Source: Rachycentron canadum
Taxonomy: Eukaryota > Chordata > Actinopteri > Carangiformes > Rachycentridae
Direction: 5' to 3'
DNA length: 64,000 nucleotides
NCBI GenBank assembly: GCA_038496675.1
Contig: CM076669.1
Location: 7,838,719-7,902,718, forward strand
Shown here: positions 38,401-50,939 of the stretch, in pieces
Layout: every line of letters begins with the position of its first letter
How positions within the stretch are numbered: position 1 is the first letter of the stretch
The notes under the pieces: model-generated
Told to the model about the DNA's origin: nothing
The model's database searches: none
The model's input: only the letters and a program-made list of their open reading frames with translations
Translations under genes and position numbers: made by a program

Positions 38401-41039
38401 AGCTTTAATTTCATACAAATTCAAGAAGAATTTCTACATCATGCTTTTACAAACTTTACCTGACATGAACAATGTTGTCTGGAGTATGAGCAAATCCTGC
38501 TAAAACTGTAAATAGGCTCCTATAGTGTTTAAAACTGTTGAATTATAAACTGCCGGGCATGAACCTGCTCTAAAAGACCTAGACATTTGGTTTACAGGTC
38601 TTTCATAAGTGCGTAAGTAAACACAACATGTAACAGATAATGTTATAACACAGTATGTTAGACACACACACAGATACACATTAGACCAAAGCTTTTCTTC
38701 GCTCTTCCTGTGACACTGACTGTAGATAAGAGTTCCCAGTTGTCTGTGAAGAGGAGGCTATCTCTCTGCACCTGATTTATATGCTGCCACCTTTGCCACT
38801 AGTTGTTTATCCCAAGTCTGATGCATTATCACACTGTCCAGCTGTTAATGTGTGACCTTTACTTCACTACATGTATGTATGCATGCTTATGTGTGAGTGC
38901 TTTTGTATGTGAGGATGAATGCATTTGAGCGTGGTCACGTATACCGGGTGTGTACGTGGACAGCCACATTGGAGTGCGTGCGGGGGTGCAGTATTTCGAC
39001 AGGCTGCAGTGACCCAACAGGGCTTTAGTTTGAAATGTGAGCTGACAGGCCTGGAGGAAAATGATCGATGTGAGATTATGCGAAAAAGATGGAATGGGGA
39101 ATGAAAGAACGGCGGCGTAGTCCTAAACCCTCCTGTCACTGCTAACCTTTGGTGGGGTTTTGGGCTTCTTTGTCGAAGCCTCTCACTCTGTGTTAGTCCA
39201 GGGTCCCTGCAGTATTGCGATGGGACAGAGACGTCACGTGTGGGTGAACGGGTGGGTCTGACAAGGCTGTGTAATACTGAAGGATTCAGACCAACTCCAA
39301 TGTCTGCATCCCCCCTCTGAAGTCAGAAAAACTTGGACTCCTGTAGGTTTTCTGCCTTGATGGTGACATTTGTCATAAGATCAGAAAAGGCAAGCACTTC
39401 CTATACAGTCAGCCACAGAGAATAAAATCACATTCTTGTCACTTCACTGTCATTCCTCTCTTCCCCGAGGCTACACATTCACTGCCTTTGTCTGTTTTTT
39501 TTCTCTTTTGAATAAATGTTTTTTTAATTTAATCCAGTTGACAATAACAACAGCCACTGTCCTTGCTCCGTCTCGCCCACGCAAAGGTGGATTGAGGAGG
39601 CGGGGAGCAAAACCTGCTGAATGTAAAATGGTTCATTGTTTTTCTTGTGTGTGCAGCACTGCCTCGTTGAAGTGACCACACCTGAGAGTCTGTCTTCTCC
39701 TCCATACCATGTGGGAGAAAGTAGAGCCCACTCATGTATCTTAGAATCACACACGTTTCTGAAATGAACAACTGTACTACAGCGTTATTTGTTAGTTTGT
39801 CTGTGTTAATTCACACTTATTATGAAGTTGCTGCTTCTTAAAAGTTTTTCTTGTAGCATTTTTTTTAAACATTGTCTAGTTAATTGTGATACTGTGGTAC
39901 TAACCAAAGACTTTGTTGCCAATAATATCTCTTAAGTTTTCGACCTCCTTTCCTCAATTTCTTAATTTTCTACTAACCAGTCCCTCGTGTCGTGATGTTA
40001 TGGACCCAATTGGGCAATCCCATGCAACCCAATGCAATCAAACACAATAGCCCGGCAACAAAGCATTGCAGGACTATTGCGTTGCACATTTGTCATATCT
40101 TTCATGTTACTGAAGAGGATAAATGGGCTGGAGAGAATCCAGCAGGTTTCCTGCAAAATCCACCCTGCTGCTGCAAAATGTAAATAAGGTATAGAGGCAG
40201 GTAGAGCCTTTCCAGGTTCTTGGCAGTGCTCCTGTCTCTTGAAGGGAATAATACGGATGTCCCAAAATTAATTAAGTAATGATTTATTGATGTTTAATTG
40301 TGCCAAGCAGCACTTTTAATTACTAAAATAACAGGAATTAATTTAGTAGGCGAGTTATTGCCAAGTACTTTAGTGGCTGTGGTAGAGGTGTTTTTCTGTG
40401 AAGTCCTCTGTGAGGTAGGACAGACTGAGCAGCGCTTTGACCCCTCTGTCAGGTGAGGGTGAACCACAATTCTGTAGCTAGGCAACCCGGGCACAGGGAC
40501 AAGATGGTGGTCAGCTGAGGAGATAGAAGTCAATAACAGCTTTAAAAGCTCTTCTTTCGCTTTCGGCCTTAAGAGCACTGCAATGCTGGTGGTAAAAAGC
40601 ACACACAATTCAAGGGACCTGCGTGGGCGTATACACAGACACACAATGCACATACACACCTTTTAGTGGCTGAATTATTGAGTTTGGAAACCCACTCAGC
40701 TTTTATTGCTTCTCTGTGTTATTTGGGATGTTTCATATAGTGAACAGTACAGTCGCATGAAAAAAAAAATGGAACAGAAAATCACTGAGAGGCAACACAT
40801 TCTCGATATGCAGAGAAGGTGTGCGGCAAATTTACTGATCACAAAGCACTGCCACTCACTGTTTTGGACTAATCTTGTAATTTTAAGGTGATCGGGTTCA
40901 CTGAACCAGTGAACCAGAGGTGCATGTTCTGACTTTTGTGAAATATGTCAAACGTGTCTTCTGTATGAGACCAGATAAGAGTCCCCTTATAAGAATGTGT
41001 ATAAAGAGGGGTCAGCGCGGACACATCCTCCCGTTCTTG

Positions 41040-41275
41040 TTCCTCTCATTCCCTCATCTGTCCTTTGTCTCCCTCACTGTTCACTTAGGGGACAGTGTTT
41101 TTAAATCTCTCTCACTCACTCTGTCTTTGTTATAATCTGCTTTTGCCCCCCCATTCATACACTCTCTCTCCATTCTTTTGCAGTCCTTTACCTGTCACAC
41201 TTTTCATGATTTTGTCTCTCTCTCTGTCTCCTCTTCCTCTCTTCTTTTCTCTCTCATTCAATCTCTTATCCATGC
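41040..41275 (+). repeat. pyrimidine-rich tract
   Basis: About 235 bases rich in CTCTCT and TTCCTC on the sense strand. Confidence 0.85.
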
Positions 41276-42371
41276 TGATGGATTTGCACTGCAGGGAGGG
41301 AGGTCACCTAGGTCTGCTTTTAAAAAGCAGCGTGAGCAAAATGTGTGTCATTTTTCTCCTTAACTGGATCATTTGTATTTATTTACCCCCCTCAGTACTG
41401 ACGCCTGCCTTAACTAGAGAGAACATGAGGGCTTTTTAAGGGGGAACTGGCACCCACCCCTTAACCCTATTAACCCATAAGTGGACCTAAATGATGATAA
41501 ATAGACAATGTGGTGATTGGGAACTCAATCTGGTGGCAGGCTTGGGTAATCCATACCATCGATGGAGCTACAGTTTGTGCTGCCTGTGTATGTGTCTGGG
41601 GGTGAGAGATGAGGTAAGAAGATTTCTTGCAACTTGTGTGAAACCTGACTAAATCAGACAATGAAATGGCTTCTTCCTGTTTTTGGTCGAGAGTTTTTCA
41701 ATTATAATAGAATGACAGCAGCATTAGTGGTCACGTGAAAACACAACAAATGGCATCTCCCAAAAAAACAGAAATTCCCCAGAATCAACCGCAGTGGCAA
41801 ATCTGCAAAACTCTTCTTTTATTGCTAAACACGTGGTGTGATTTTTAGATAGCACACAGTGTAACATGTAACACAACAGTGTTTGTGTACGTCCCACCAT
41901 GACAGCTCCTCCTGTTGCGCAGACATCGATACAGCTCTGTGACTATATCCGCTGCAGGCTTAAAGACACAACATCAATGTCCCCCCACTGTGTTTGTACT
42001 TCTTATACAGAGTAGTGAGGCTGAATAAAGGTGCCATAGTGTAAAAGGGCCTATAGTAAGGTGTTGAAATAAGATATACCAATAACTAGAGCAGAGAAAC
42101 GCACATAATGCCGTTCATTGTTGATGAACACTGCACTGCTCAAAACATTCTTCTGTTGATCTTTATGTTCACACTTTGTCCTCTGCTGTTCTAGATCTAA
42201 TATTCTTAAAGGAGTCAGTGGTGCTGAACTGCAACTGGAATGAAAACTTTTACAATAATCCTCTGCAGTCATTTTGTACAATGAATCAATAGTTCCCTTT
42301 TTTGCAAGAGGCATTTCAATGATATCCAGTTCTCCATATCCATGTCCTCTTAGCCCCTGCCTCAGGTGTGT

Positions 42372-42412
42372 TTGTCTTTATACATGTACGTCCCGTACAT
42401 GTATAAAGACAA
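42372..42412. repeat. perfect hairpin, 19-bp arms, 3-base loop
   Basis: Arms 42372-42390 and 42394-42412 are exact reverse complements around the loop TCC; the stem contains TACATGTACG. The next outward base does not pair. It is too short for a typical pre-miRNA and has no imperfect stem. Confidence 0.93.
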
Positions 42413-43299
42413 TGGGCATCTTTGTATGTGCTTTTCTTTATCTCTGTCAAAGCTGTAATGTACCTCAAATTATGACAGATGAACGTACAGGTTTCCAGAT
42501 GTGTCTCACACTGTTGAAGCATGTTGTATGCTTAACAGAGATGTATGAATGTCATTTTAGTGTATGGCTCTACCTTGTTACAGCAGATGGTAGTCATGGT
42601 CAATCTAAGTTGGACTGAAAAATGGACAGATACCGTTCCTCACTACCTCTGTTGGCACGCATGCTGTATGAAAATCTCAACATCCGTCTCAGTACGTCCC
42701 CCAGCATGCAGACAATATGTTCCTTTAAGACTGAAGCCATGGCCATAAACCCATCGAAATATGTCCCCTCCATGGAAATGTGCTGACTTGTGCGGCATAA
42801 GGCTTGAAAAAGGGGATTGTATTAAATGATATAGGGACACCTTGAGGAGGGAGATGGACAGTGAGAGGAAGTGAGCAGGTAATCTGTTCTGCTTTATTAC
42901 ATGTTAAATGGGACACGTTCACCCTCTCATATCTTTCCTGCCCCTCCCCATAACCTCGTTTTCTGTTCTCTCCTAAAGGAAAACTTTACAAAGAAGTGAG
43001 AAGAGAGCTTTAAGAGTTTCCTCTTCTTCTGTGACACCTCTCTTCTCCAATATTCTTTCGCCACAGACACCCCTCTTCTTTCTTTTCCACGCTGTCCTTT
43101 CTGTCTTCTTGTCTCACAAACACACTCTGACCGTCTCTCTCTCTCTTCTCTAAAAAAAGAAGCAGCAACCCCAACCTGTCGTCTGTTCTTTAGCTCTCTC
43201 TGTTTTATGCTTTATGATTTATGACGCAGAGCTGAGGAGCTGTAATATCAGTATCTAAACCAACCTCCTCTCTTTCATTCCGCCCTCAATCAGTGAATC

Positions 43300-43302
<3 letters not shown>

Positions 43303-43374
<72 letters not shown>
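43303..43374. repeat. (GT)36 microsatellite
   Basis: Seventy-two uninterrupted bases of GT. Confidence 0.98.
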
Positions 43375-43378
<4 letters not shown>

Positions 43379-44859
43379 CTAGCGGTGGGGTGGGGGGCGG
43401 AGAGGGAGAGAAGAGACCTTTACTGCTACTGATAGCATAAGGCGAGACCCCTATATGACTGTTTAGATTTACAGTCTCTGTGGTACAGGGTTGCAGCACA
43501 CGCACACATTCACACACACCGCAAATAATAACCAACTGTATCTGGCTAGATGTCTCTGTTTCAGATCCTCCCCTCGCCACATGGTGTTTTATTAAATATC
43601 CCATGAAACACTGGGGATTGAAGGAGGGAATAAAGGATAGAGGAATCTAGATAGTGAGACAGAGAGACGGGAGAAGTGGGACATTTATTGACCATGTCTG
43701 GTTCTATAACCTGTAAAATAAGCTTTTGATTTGTGTGTGTAGGCATTTATATTGTGGCTTTATAATTTTTGCCTTTGCATGAGTTTTTGTAGTATGGATG
43801 GGTAACTGACAAGCAAGTGTGTGTCTTCATCTGTCTGTGTTGAGTAATATGTGTGTGATGACTTTACGAGTAAAGATCATCAAGAGCTCTTAGATGCGGT
43901 CAGACGATGAATTGAAGGGGTCTGAAGATAGGAAAATACAAAAATGTACAATTGTTTTTTTGTGTTGTCAAATTCACTGTAATTTTATCATCTAGTTCCT
44001 GAAAATTATTTGAATGAAACAGTCTTGTTCATAATTTTGTGTACATTACACACATTTTCTGTGAAAAAAAAAAAAGAGGTTTTGCTATGGGAATGTGACT
44101 CAGCGTCCCTGTTTATGAATGCCTTTCTACTCAGGTTACATGGGAACCAGATGATTCACTGTTGTTTTCAACTATATCTAAAATTATACCCTGTGTTTCC
44201 CACAGTGGAAGGATCTACCGTGTGTCCACTTTGCAGCATTTAAGTCTACATTGAATTATTTGGCTATGATTGCATGACCAACGACCTAATATTTATCTTC
44301 ATAGGGGTGATAAATAATTACCTGAGGCCAATAAATGACTTGAAAAACAAAAGGCTTGTCTTTTAAGATAGTAATGAAAAGCTTTTTTGGTATTTTACTG
44401 TTGATTGAAAAAATAACAATTTCCAGCAATTTCATTTAATGGTTTAAAGCTTTTTCATGATATGCCTGTTGTGTTAGCACCTAATGCAAAACTGAGAAAG
44501 AGGGAGGGGAGGTTGAAGTCTTCCCCCACCACCTCCGTGTGGTTGGCATCATGAACTTAATGTTAATCTTAATGATAGATGATAGAGAATGCCGCCTGCT
44601 GCTACAGAGTGTGTGTGACCATGTTATTGTCTCCATGATTAAGTCAACCGCTGTCTGAGCCCCTTCCTCACAGAGAACACCAGAGAGCTAGCAAAAATGG
44701 AAATACTACTGTCTAGTTTCTCATCAAGACCCCCTCCCCTACCTTTCTCTCTCCCTCCCTCCTTTTCTGTTTTCTCCTCTGTCTCTCTCTCAGAGGCCAT
44801 TACTGATGATAAACACTGTGGTGTGTATCAGCAGGATGCACCTGGCATTAACGCAAATG

Positions 44860-45060
44860 CTTAAGAAAGTAATTAGTGGGTGTTTGTGGCTCCTCTCGTC
44901 CCTGTAGATGCCCATAGGCGGTGTAATAAATGAGCGCCAGGATCCATAGGAATAGGATGGCAGCGATTTCTGCTCACACTGCTGTCATCATTCAATACCC
45001 CGACGCAGAGCAATGGCCTTGTTATGCCTCCCAGCAAATGACTGAATTTCTCCCCGATGG
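44860..45060. other. candidate conserved noncoding element
   Basis: Non-repetitive block with AAGTAATTAGTGGG, GGTGTAATAAATGAGC and GCTGTCATCATTC. No splice-site pair or open frame explains its complexity. Confidence 0.25.
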
Positions 45061-45168
45061 ATCCACAAACTGAGAACCTTCCACACACCCACCGTCACAA
45101 TGTCCCAGTCTGCACTCAAAGTTGTGATATGAAGGAATTACTCAGGGTACACACCAAAGAATGGTCTG

Positions 45169-45333
45169 ACATTTTGGGAAATGTACAAATTAATTTTTTC
45201 ACAGCGAGTGAGACAATCAATACTACTGTCATGTCTATTCAGTAAATATAAGTTAACTATATATAAGTTATGGCCAACAGCTGCTTAGCTTAGTATAAAG
45301 CAAAAAAGTGAATAAGCACGTTTCCCAAAATGT
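45169..45333 (+). mobile_element. MITE-like element with terminal inverted repeats
   Basis: ACATTTTGGGAAA at 45169-45181 is repeated in inverted form (TTTCCCAAAATGT) at 45321-45333, enclosing 165 bp. The interior (TACTGTCATGTCT...AGCTGCTTAGCTTAGTATAAAG) resembles a nonautonomous repeat that I recognise as abundant in percomorph fish. No coding capacity and no clear target-site duplication. Confidence 0.7.
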
Positions 45334-47139
45334 AAAACTGTTCCATTAAGTGTCCAAATTGACTATTTTTATTCTCTGAAATGATCTTTACTGGCCACAG
45401 GAAATTTCCTTTCCTACTTTGAAACTCAGCACAGAGTTGGGAACTGGATGATGAAGTGTATTGATTATTCTTACTACTATTGTGAGTACCTCTCATGCCA
45501 GAAATTGTCACTGACCTGTTCTCGCAAGGACTATAGTTTTTTCCGGCCTCTCTAACAAATATGACCGTGAGATACACATATATTCACACAATTTCGCTGT
45601 GCCATCTTCCTGCTGCATTGCACCCTGGGTAATGACCCATGCAACCAATCCCCTGCTTTGTATCCAGCGGGGGGTAATTCCTCACCCCAGGGGCCAAATC
45701 AAACATCTGATTGTGAATACAGGGGCTCAGCTTCACCCCCAATATTCCTATGAGATCTCAGGAGTTGCTGACGGGCAAAATCTCTTTCTCTTTCACATGC
45801 ATTTGAGGCGTGTTTAGCGAGGCAGATGGAGTGTCCTGAGCACTGGTGTGAACAAAACGATGACACCACCATTAGCATAATAGCCCTTGCATGTGCATGT
45901 GTTGTCATTATGGATTTTTATGGGGTGTGTGAGGAGTTAACATTGGCCACTGCTGGTACGTTCCACTGCTTACTGGCTAAAGGATCCAACTCTTGCATCT
46001 AACGAAAGTCCCATTTAAATGCACTGAAGTTTAGCGTAGCATCCATCATTAGAAGTACTAACATCTGGATCATACCAGCTCAAACAGCAGCACTAAAGCT
46101 GTAGCAGAACCTCAAGGACAGACTTGAGTGTGCTAAGCTAGTGAAGTGTAGCCTATAACTAGACAATTTGCATTCACAGTCTACAACAGCAACCTCCTTT
46201 TGGATGCTAAAAGGTAGAATTTGACATTTAAACCAGTCCAAGGTGATAGCTACCCAGTTTGTAAATGGTTGACACTTTCAGGGAATGGATGGATTCCTTA
46301 GTACCTAGTAGAGAGATCAATACTCTCTCCCATAAGGCCTTTTAAAGGGGTTTTTAGTGGTAAGACATAAGAATGAGTGACTAATTTCACAGGAAGGTAT
46401 ACTTAGCTTGCCCATGATTTTAACCCTATCAACATTATCATCATCACAATATGTAAGCTTCATTGCTTTTCCAAATTAAAGCAGTGCTTTCCTTGTTTTG
46501 CTCTGCGTTGCACATTGATTCCCAGAGTTACCTTCTCTTCTGTGCCGTCCCACAGCACTGATGGAGCTCCCTTTTCAGGGGCTGAAGCCATTGTTGTTAG
46601 CGTCTTATTGTCCTTTTTTAGAAAACCCTCTGGCCTCTCTGCCAATAAGTTGTAATGCACACATCGACACGGTCATCGCAGCAGGCTCTGGAGGTTGGAT
46701 TGACCTTTGACACTCATCGCAGCAGATACAGTAATGCCGATTCTTGCTTCAGGTGTTTTGGACTGGAATGACAGTAATAATAGAAAAGATGGGGAGTACA
46801 CACACTGTAGACTGCAGCTCAGTATGCTCCAGCGATGCATGAGCTCTGTTGAGAGAAAATGGCCATCGATATGCTCATTTTCCAGACCAACAATATGTCT
46901 TTATTCCTCTCCTCTTCTTCTCCGTATCTATATTCATTCTCATTTTGTCAATCTATCTGCATTGCTCATCTTAATGCTTCTGCCTTTTCTGTCACACATT
47001 CATCACTTTTTTTAATACACTTTTATCCCTTTTCTTCAACTATCCCTCACACTTTTTCTCCTGCCTCATCTTCTTCTCTCCTTTGACACCATATTTTCCC
47101 CCTTTTCACACTATTTCTCTCCATTCCTCACCCCCACAG

Positions 47140-47275
47140 GAGGTATGAGGTGTATCCAGTGTGTGCAGACCTGCAGGGCCAGATCCTCGCATGTTACAAA
47201 GAGAATGTTGGAAAAACCCTCCACTGCTCCAACATAGCAGCCCTTTACCTACAGTGTGTCAACAATGCCAAACAG
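47140..47275 (+). CDS. chchd3: chchd3 coding exon: CHCH domain (twin CX9C)
   Basis: This 136-bp exon completes the split Lys codon and adds 45 codons. The acceptor is strong (pyrimidine-rich, CCCCCACAG); the donor is CAG|GTGTGT. Starting from RYEVYPVCADLQ, the four cysteines fall at residues 8, 18, 29 and 39 of the 45, giving C-X9-C, X10, C-X9-C, the same spacing as human Mic19. In the family these form two disulfides within a helical hairpin, are oxidised during MIA40-dependent import into the intermembrane space, and the domain mediates binding to Mic60. All four cysteines are intact and there is no frameshift. The exon ends ...VNNAKQ at phase 0. Confidence 0.97.
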
Positions 47276-50200
47276 GTGTGTATTTACTAAGTATATTAAC
47301 CTTAATCATTTCTCATATCTCTTCATTTGATACACTACAGAAGCATCTTCTGCATATGAATGTTATGGATTTTTGTATTCTCTGCTTTTTAAGTGAAATG
47401 AATGAGTGCTCTTTGCATGCGAGCAAAATACATAAAAACCCTCCAAAATAACCCATGTTTTCCATTTTGAAAGAATGACGAGCACGTGCGTGCACCATCA
47501 TGGACAGATGATATGTAAGTTGTAGCGCTCCCTAATCCTGTAGTGTAGCTTTGAGTTGAATCGACATCTGTATTACATAGAAGCCCCGTGTGCGTTAACG
47601 ACAGCAAATGTGCGTGGTAGCTACAGTAGAACAGTCATTCCTGCTATAAATGTCTGAATGAAACACACTACACACACATATACACACCAGCATCCTTTTA
47701 CATGCACCATCTCTTTGCTTTTAGACAGGAGAATATAATTTCCACAGGGCTACTGGCGCCTGAGTAAAGCCCACTCTAAATAGCCAGTTTAAACCTTCCA
47801 GTGTATTTCCATAATACCTGCTGACACAGACGTTCCCCTGACTGTCTCTGTGTGTTTTAATGTAATAAGACTAAGGGAGTTGCCGCTGCTGGTTGGATAC
47901 CATTGTCCTCTCCGTGTGCTTGCCTTTCATTGTCAAGTACAAATGTTTTCTTGCCCTCTGTCTCCCATGGTCACACACTGTATGGTAATAGTAATGTCAC
48001 TCAGGTTGATATTAACTTGATTCCCCCTCTCTCACTTTGCGATATGTAACATCCATTGCCCCCAAAAAGGCTCAATTTACATTCATAGAGCTTTTCTATT
48101 AGATTTTTTTACAATTACATTGTTTTCCCGGAAATGAGGAAAACTGAGTATTGTGTCTCTCACTCGCTCTCGTGGGTATTAGTATTAGATCCAAAAGTCA
48201 GATGCAGGCAGATTTTTAAGCTATACATCATGTAAATTGAACAATGTTTTATTCATCACGTGAATGTGTGTGTGAGTGCGTGTGCACATTTAAGAGAGCT
48301 ACCTGTAGTCTCGTCAAGATTCAGCAAGGGTACGTTCACAGTCCGGATGCTGTTATGATCTTGTAAATTGTTTTGGAAGCAAGCCTGAGACGATATGGTA
48401 ATCCACTTGTGTTTATCACCCTGCGGCAATCACAGCGCGCTCCTGTTCATCTGCGCTTATCTGCCTAAGACTTGCTTTTAAAGTCATTAGGTGCAAAAGA
48501 AACAGTTCTGTGATAAGGCTTTAAAGGAGTAATATGCAGTATTACACAGCTGACAAAACGGGGGAAGGAATGAAACAGGATTGATATTAGCTGTTACAGA
48601 TTCATGATTAGGGTGTTTACACGGTTTTATCAGAGCCAAGCAGGAAGCTGCACTGAGAACATACAAGATGTCAAAGGACATGACTTTGACCTCTGGAGAT
48701 CACAAGATCCAAACGTACCCTCTCACAGCCCTGTCTCATCTCTTTGCGCTCTCTGTACAAGACACTCGATAGCAGAGCTCAAGCAGCAAAATCTATTTCT
48801 CTCTATTCGTCCTTTCCCTTCAGATCTTGGGTTTGACTAAAAACTTCAGCACCGGTGAGTATAGATAGTGATGTCCAAGGCGCCAGTTCATTGGGGATAA
48901 AAACCAAATCCCCCACATCTTAGTTTTACAGTATTGAACCCTCAACTGGAGTCATCTGAAACACAGGTGTTTTCAGCTGCCCAGCCTTTGTCACTGATTA
49001 TTAGCATTGCCATAGTCAGTGATAACACTGAGGTATCACTCTCACTCACTTTTCCCTCTCTTTTCCCTCTCTTTCGCTCTCTCCATCCGCCCTCCCTTCA
49101 TCCCTCGTCATAGCATTTAACAGGTCCAGATAGCGAACAGTGAGAAAGCGGCAGTCGAAGGACAGATTAAGTCTCTCTTTCCCTCTCCCTCTATGAATAA
49201 GAGTTTATCATGGAGGCCGATCTCTCCATCCACTGCTTGCCTCCTCATTCCATATTCTCACCGCATGACCGCCTTTTGCTCCCTATCTTTTCCTTCTCCA
49301 CTTCATTTTTTAGAATGACCCTTCTATCTCACTTTTACTCTCAAAGGGCCAAGCTACAGCCCTGTTTGTGGTTTCGAAGGGTGTTATGTTTGCAAGGATT
49401 GAAATGAAAAAGGAGCCAGCTCACATAGCTGTTCTAACATCATCTCTACTATACAGTGGCAAGAAAAATAGTTGAACCCTTTACACTTAACTCCATTTAT
49501 GTATAAATTTGCCTTGAACAACAAACAAACTCATAACACGTCATTGTATTGTTCTTGTCCATATTAAAAACATCATCCAAACATTGACAGTGTAAAAATG
49601 AACCCCACAGCTAATGACAAAAACGAAAGCTAACTGGAGTCAGGAGTTATCATATCATATCATAGTAATATCATAGTAATCAATGAAACCAGAGTGGAGC
49701 TGGCTGGACCTGCTAGTCTTTTACTTGATATGAACCTGCAAAGACTTGGCATCAAGACCTCATTTGCACAAAGCTGAAGGTGATTTCAGAAAGTTATTCA
49801 TCAGGCTACTGTCAGACAACAAAGATGATTCCGTTCTGTGGCTACTCTTAGTAGAAGTGAGCATCGGGCTAAGACGACTCCAAAAAACAACAACGCAGAA
49901 TGATAAACAAGAACCTCAGGGTAACAGTTCAAGGACTGAAGGAATCGTCAGAGCTGGTTAGTCCCTTTGTTCATGAATCTAACATATACAAGTCATGATG
50001 CATGCTGCCCATAGATGAACATGCTTCATCCTCGCAGAGTGCCTCACAACGCACTTAGTGAGCATATCGGGTCGGCTAAAAAACATGGTAGAACCTCAAG
50101 TAGAGCCAGTTTCATGCTTATCAGTTGAGAGATCTCTCAAACACACAATTGCTTATTGTCGACCACTGTGCCTCTAATATTTCCCCCCATTGTAAGTCAT

Positions 50201-50915
50201 TGCAGTGATGCTGCTGTGCCCCCAGATCTCAGCAGTTACTCTAATCCTTGATTATGTTCTAACCACTATAAATGATGGCGGCTAGAACTACAAAAATAAG
50301 ACGCGAGATGTAATAAACTGGAATCATACTTTAAAGTGTTGTCTTTACAGTCTGCTTTTTTTGGCTTAGCTTGCACTTTTAGAGTATGGAAGGCATGCTG
50401 GGAACTGCAACAGTTTTTATTGATAACCATTTTACGGTCAGATCGATAGTGCGGAGAAATGAAATGTTACCAACATGGACAGCGACCGATTCCCAACACC
50501 ATTATTAAGTTAGTCAGTAGGGAAGATGTTTTCTTTTCTTACTTCCTGTCCACCTTATTGTCTTTCTTATGTCCCTGTTTCATCTGCTTTGTTTTTCCCT
50601 TCACTCATCTCCTCTTGGGCAGTTTTCATCCAGAGGCATCAGCTGCAATAGGCCGGTTCAAATGGTTATTGACAGGGAGTGCTGGGGATTTGTGGTTGCA
50701 CTTAACAGCTAACACGGAATCCACTGCCCTCTGGTCCTTTCTCAACTTCTCGAACTCTCTGTACCCTCTTGCCCTTTATTGTTCTCTCTTCCTCTCTCTG
50801 TCTCATCTCCCATTTGACATAATGTCTTTCTCTTCTGTTTGTTCCTCTCTTTTGATTTTATTTTATTTGCCTTTCTGTTTATCTAATGCACTTCCCTCTC
50901 TGTTTTTGTCTGCAG
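47276..50915 (+). other. 3.6-kb last chchd3 intron
   Basis: GT-AG intron between the CHCH exon and the terminal exon. The donor GTGTGT is weaker than the others. A broken Tc1-like transposon copy lies at about 49454-49980. The last 175 bases are C/T-rich. Confidence 0.9.
49454..49980 (+). mobile_element. broken Tc1/mariner-like transposon copy
   Basis: A TA at 49452-49453 followed by CAGTGGCAAGAAAAATAGTTGAACCC closely resembles the terminal inverted repeat of a Tc1-like family common in fish, followed by AT-rich subterminal sequence. Further in, the frame at 49746 reads RPHLHKAEGDFRKL, resembling the corresponding inner region of that family. No intact transposase and no matching right end was found, so it is an inactive fragment. 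Confidence 0.55.
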
Positions 50916-50939
50916 AACAAGCTGAGGACCGGGGGTTAA
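50916..50939 (+). CDS. chchd3: chchd3 terminal coding exon (NKLRTGG-stop)
   Basis: After a pyrimidine-rich tract and CTGCAG acceptor, seven codons, AAC AAG CTG AGG ACC GGG GGT, precede TAA at 50937-50939. Mammalian Mic19 ends in a seven-residue tail SMLEKGG after the same AKQ, so length and final GG agree while the middle differs. CHCHD6 in mammals ends shortly after its CHCH domain without this tail, which supports the chchd3 assignment. The exon continues as 3' UTR. Confidence 0.88.
   Translation, partial: NKLRTGG

Larger units (their letters stand above)
35426..47139 (+). other. 11.7-kb chchd3 intron, interrupted by an assembly gap
   Basis: GT-AG intron. It contains a (TG)n tract, the adapter-contaminated TA repeat and N gap (37920-38397), a perfect 19-bp hairpin (42372-42412), a 72-bp (GT)n (43303-43374) and a MITE with terminal inverted repeats (45169-45333). 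It ends in a long pyrimidine-rich tract before the CHCH exon. True length is uncertain because of the gap. Confidence 0.9.

Noticed and set aside
38044..38463. Open reading frames running through the N gap on both strands
   Set aside because: They consist of Ns, adapter and (TA)n; the apparent openness is produced by the gap.
42372..42412. Hairpin as a microRNA precursor
   Set aside because: The stem is only 19 bp, perfectly paired with a three-base loop, unlike a roughly 70-base pre-miRNA with bulges and a larger loop.
47161..47451. 96-residue frame overlapping the CHCH exon
   Set aside because: It is a shadow in another frame; the frame with the twin CX9C pattern is the real one.
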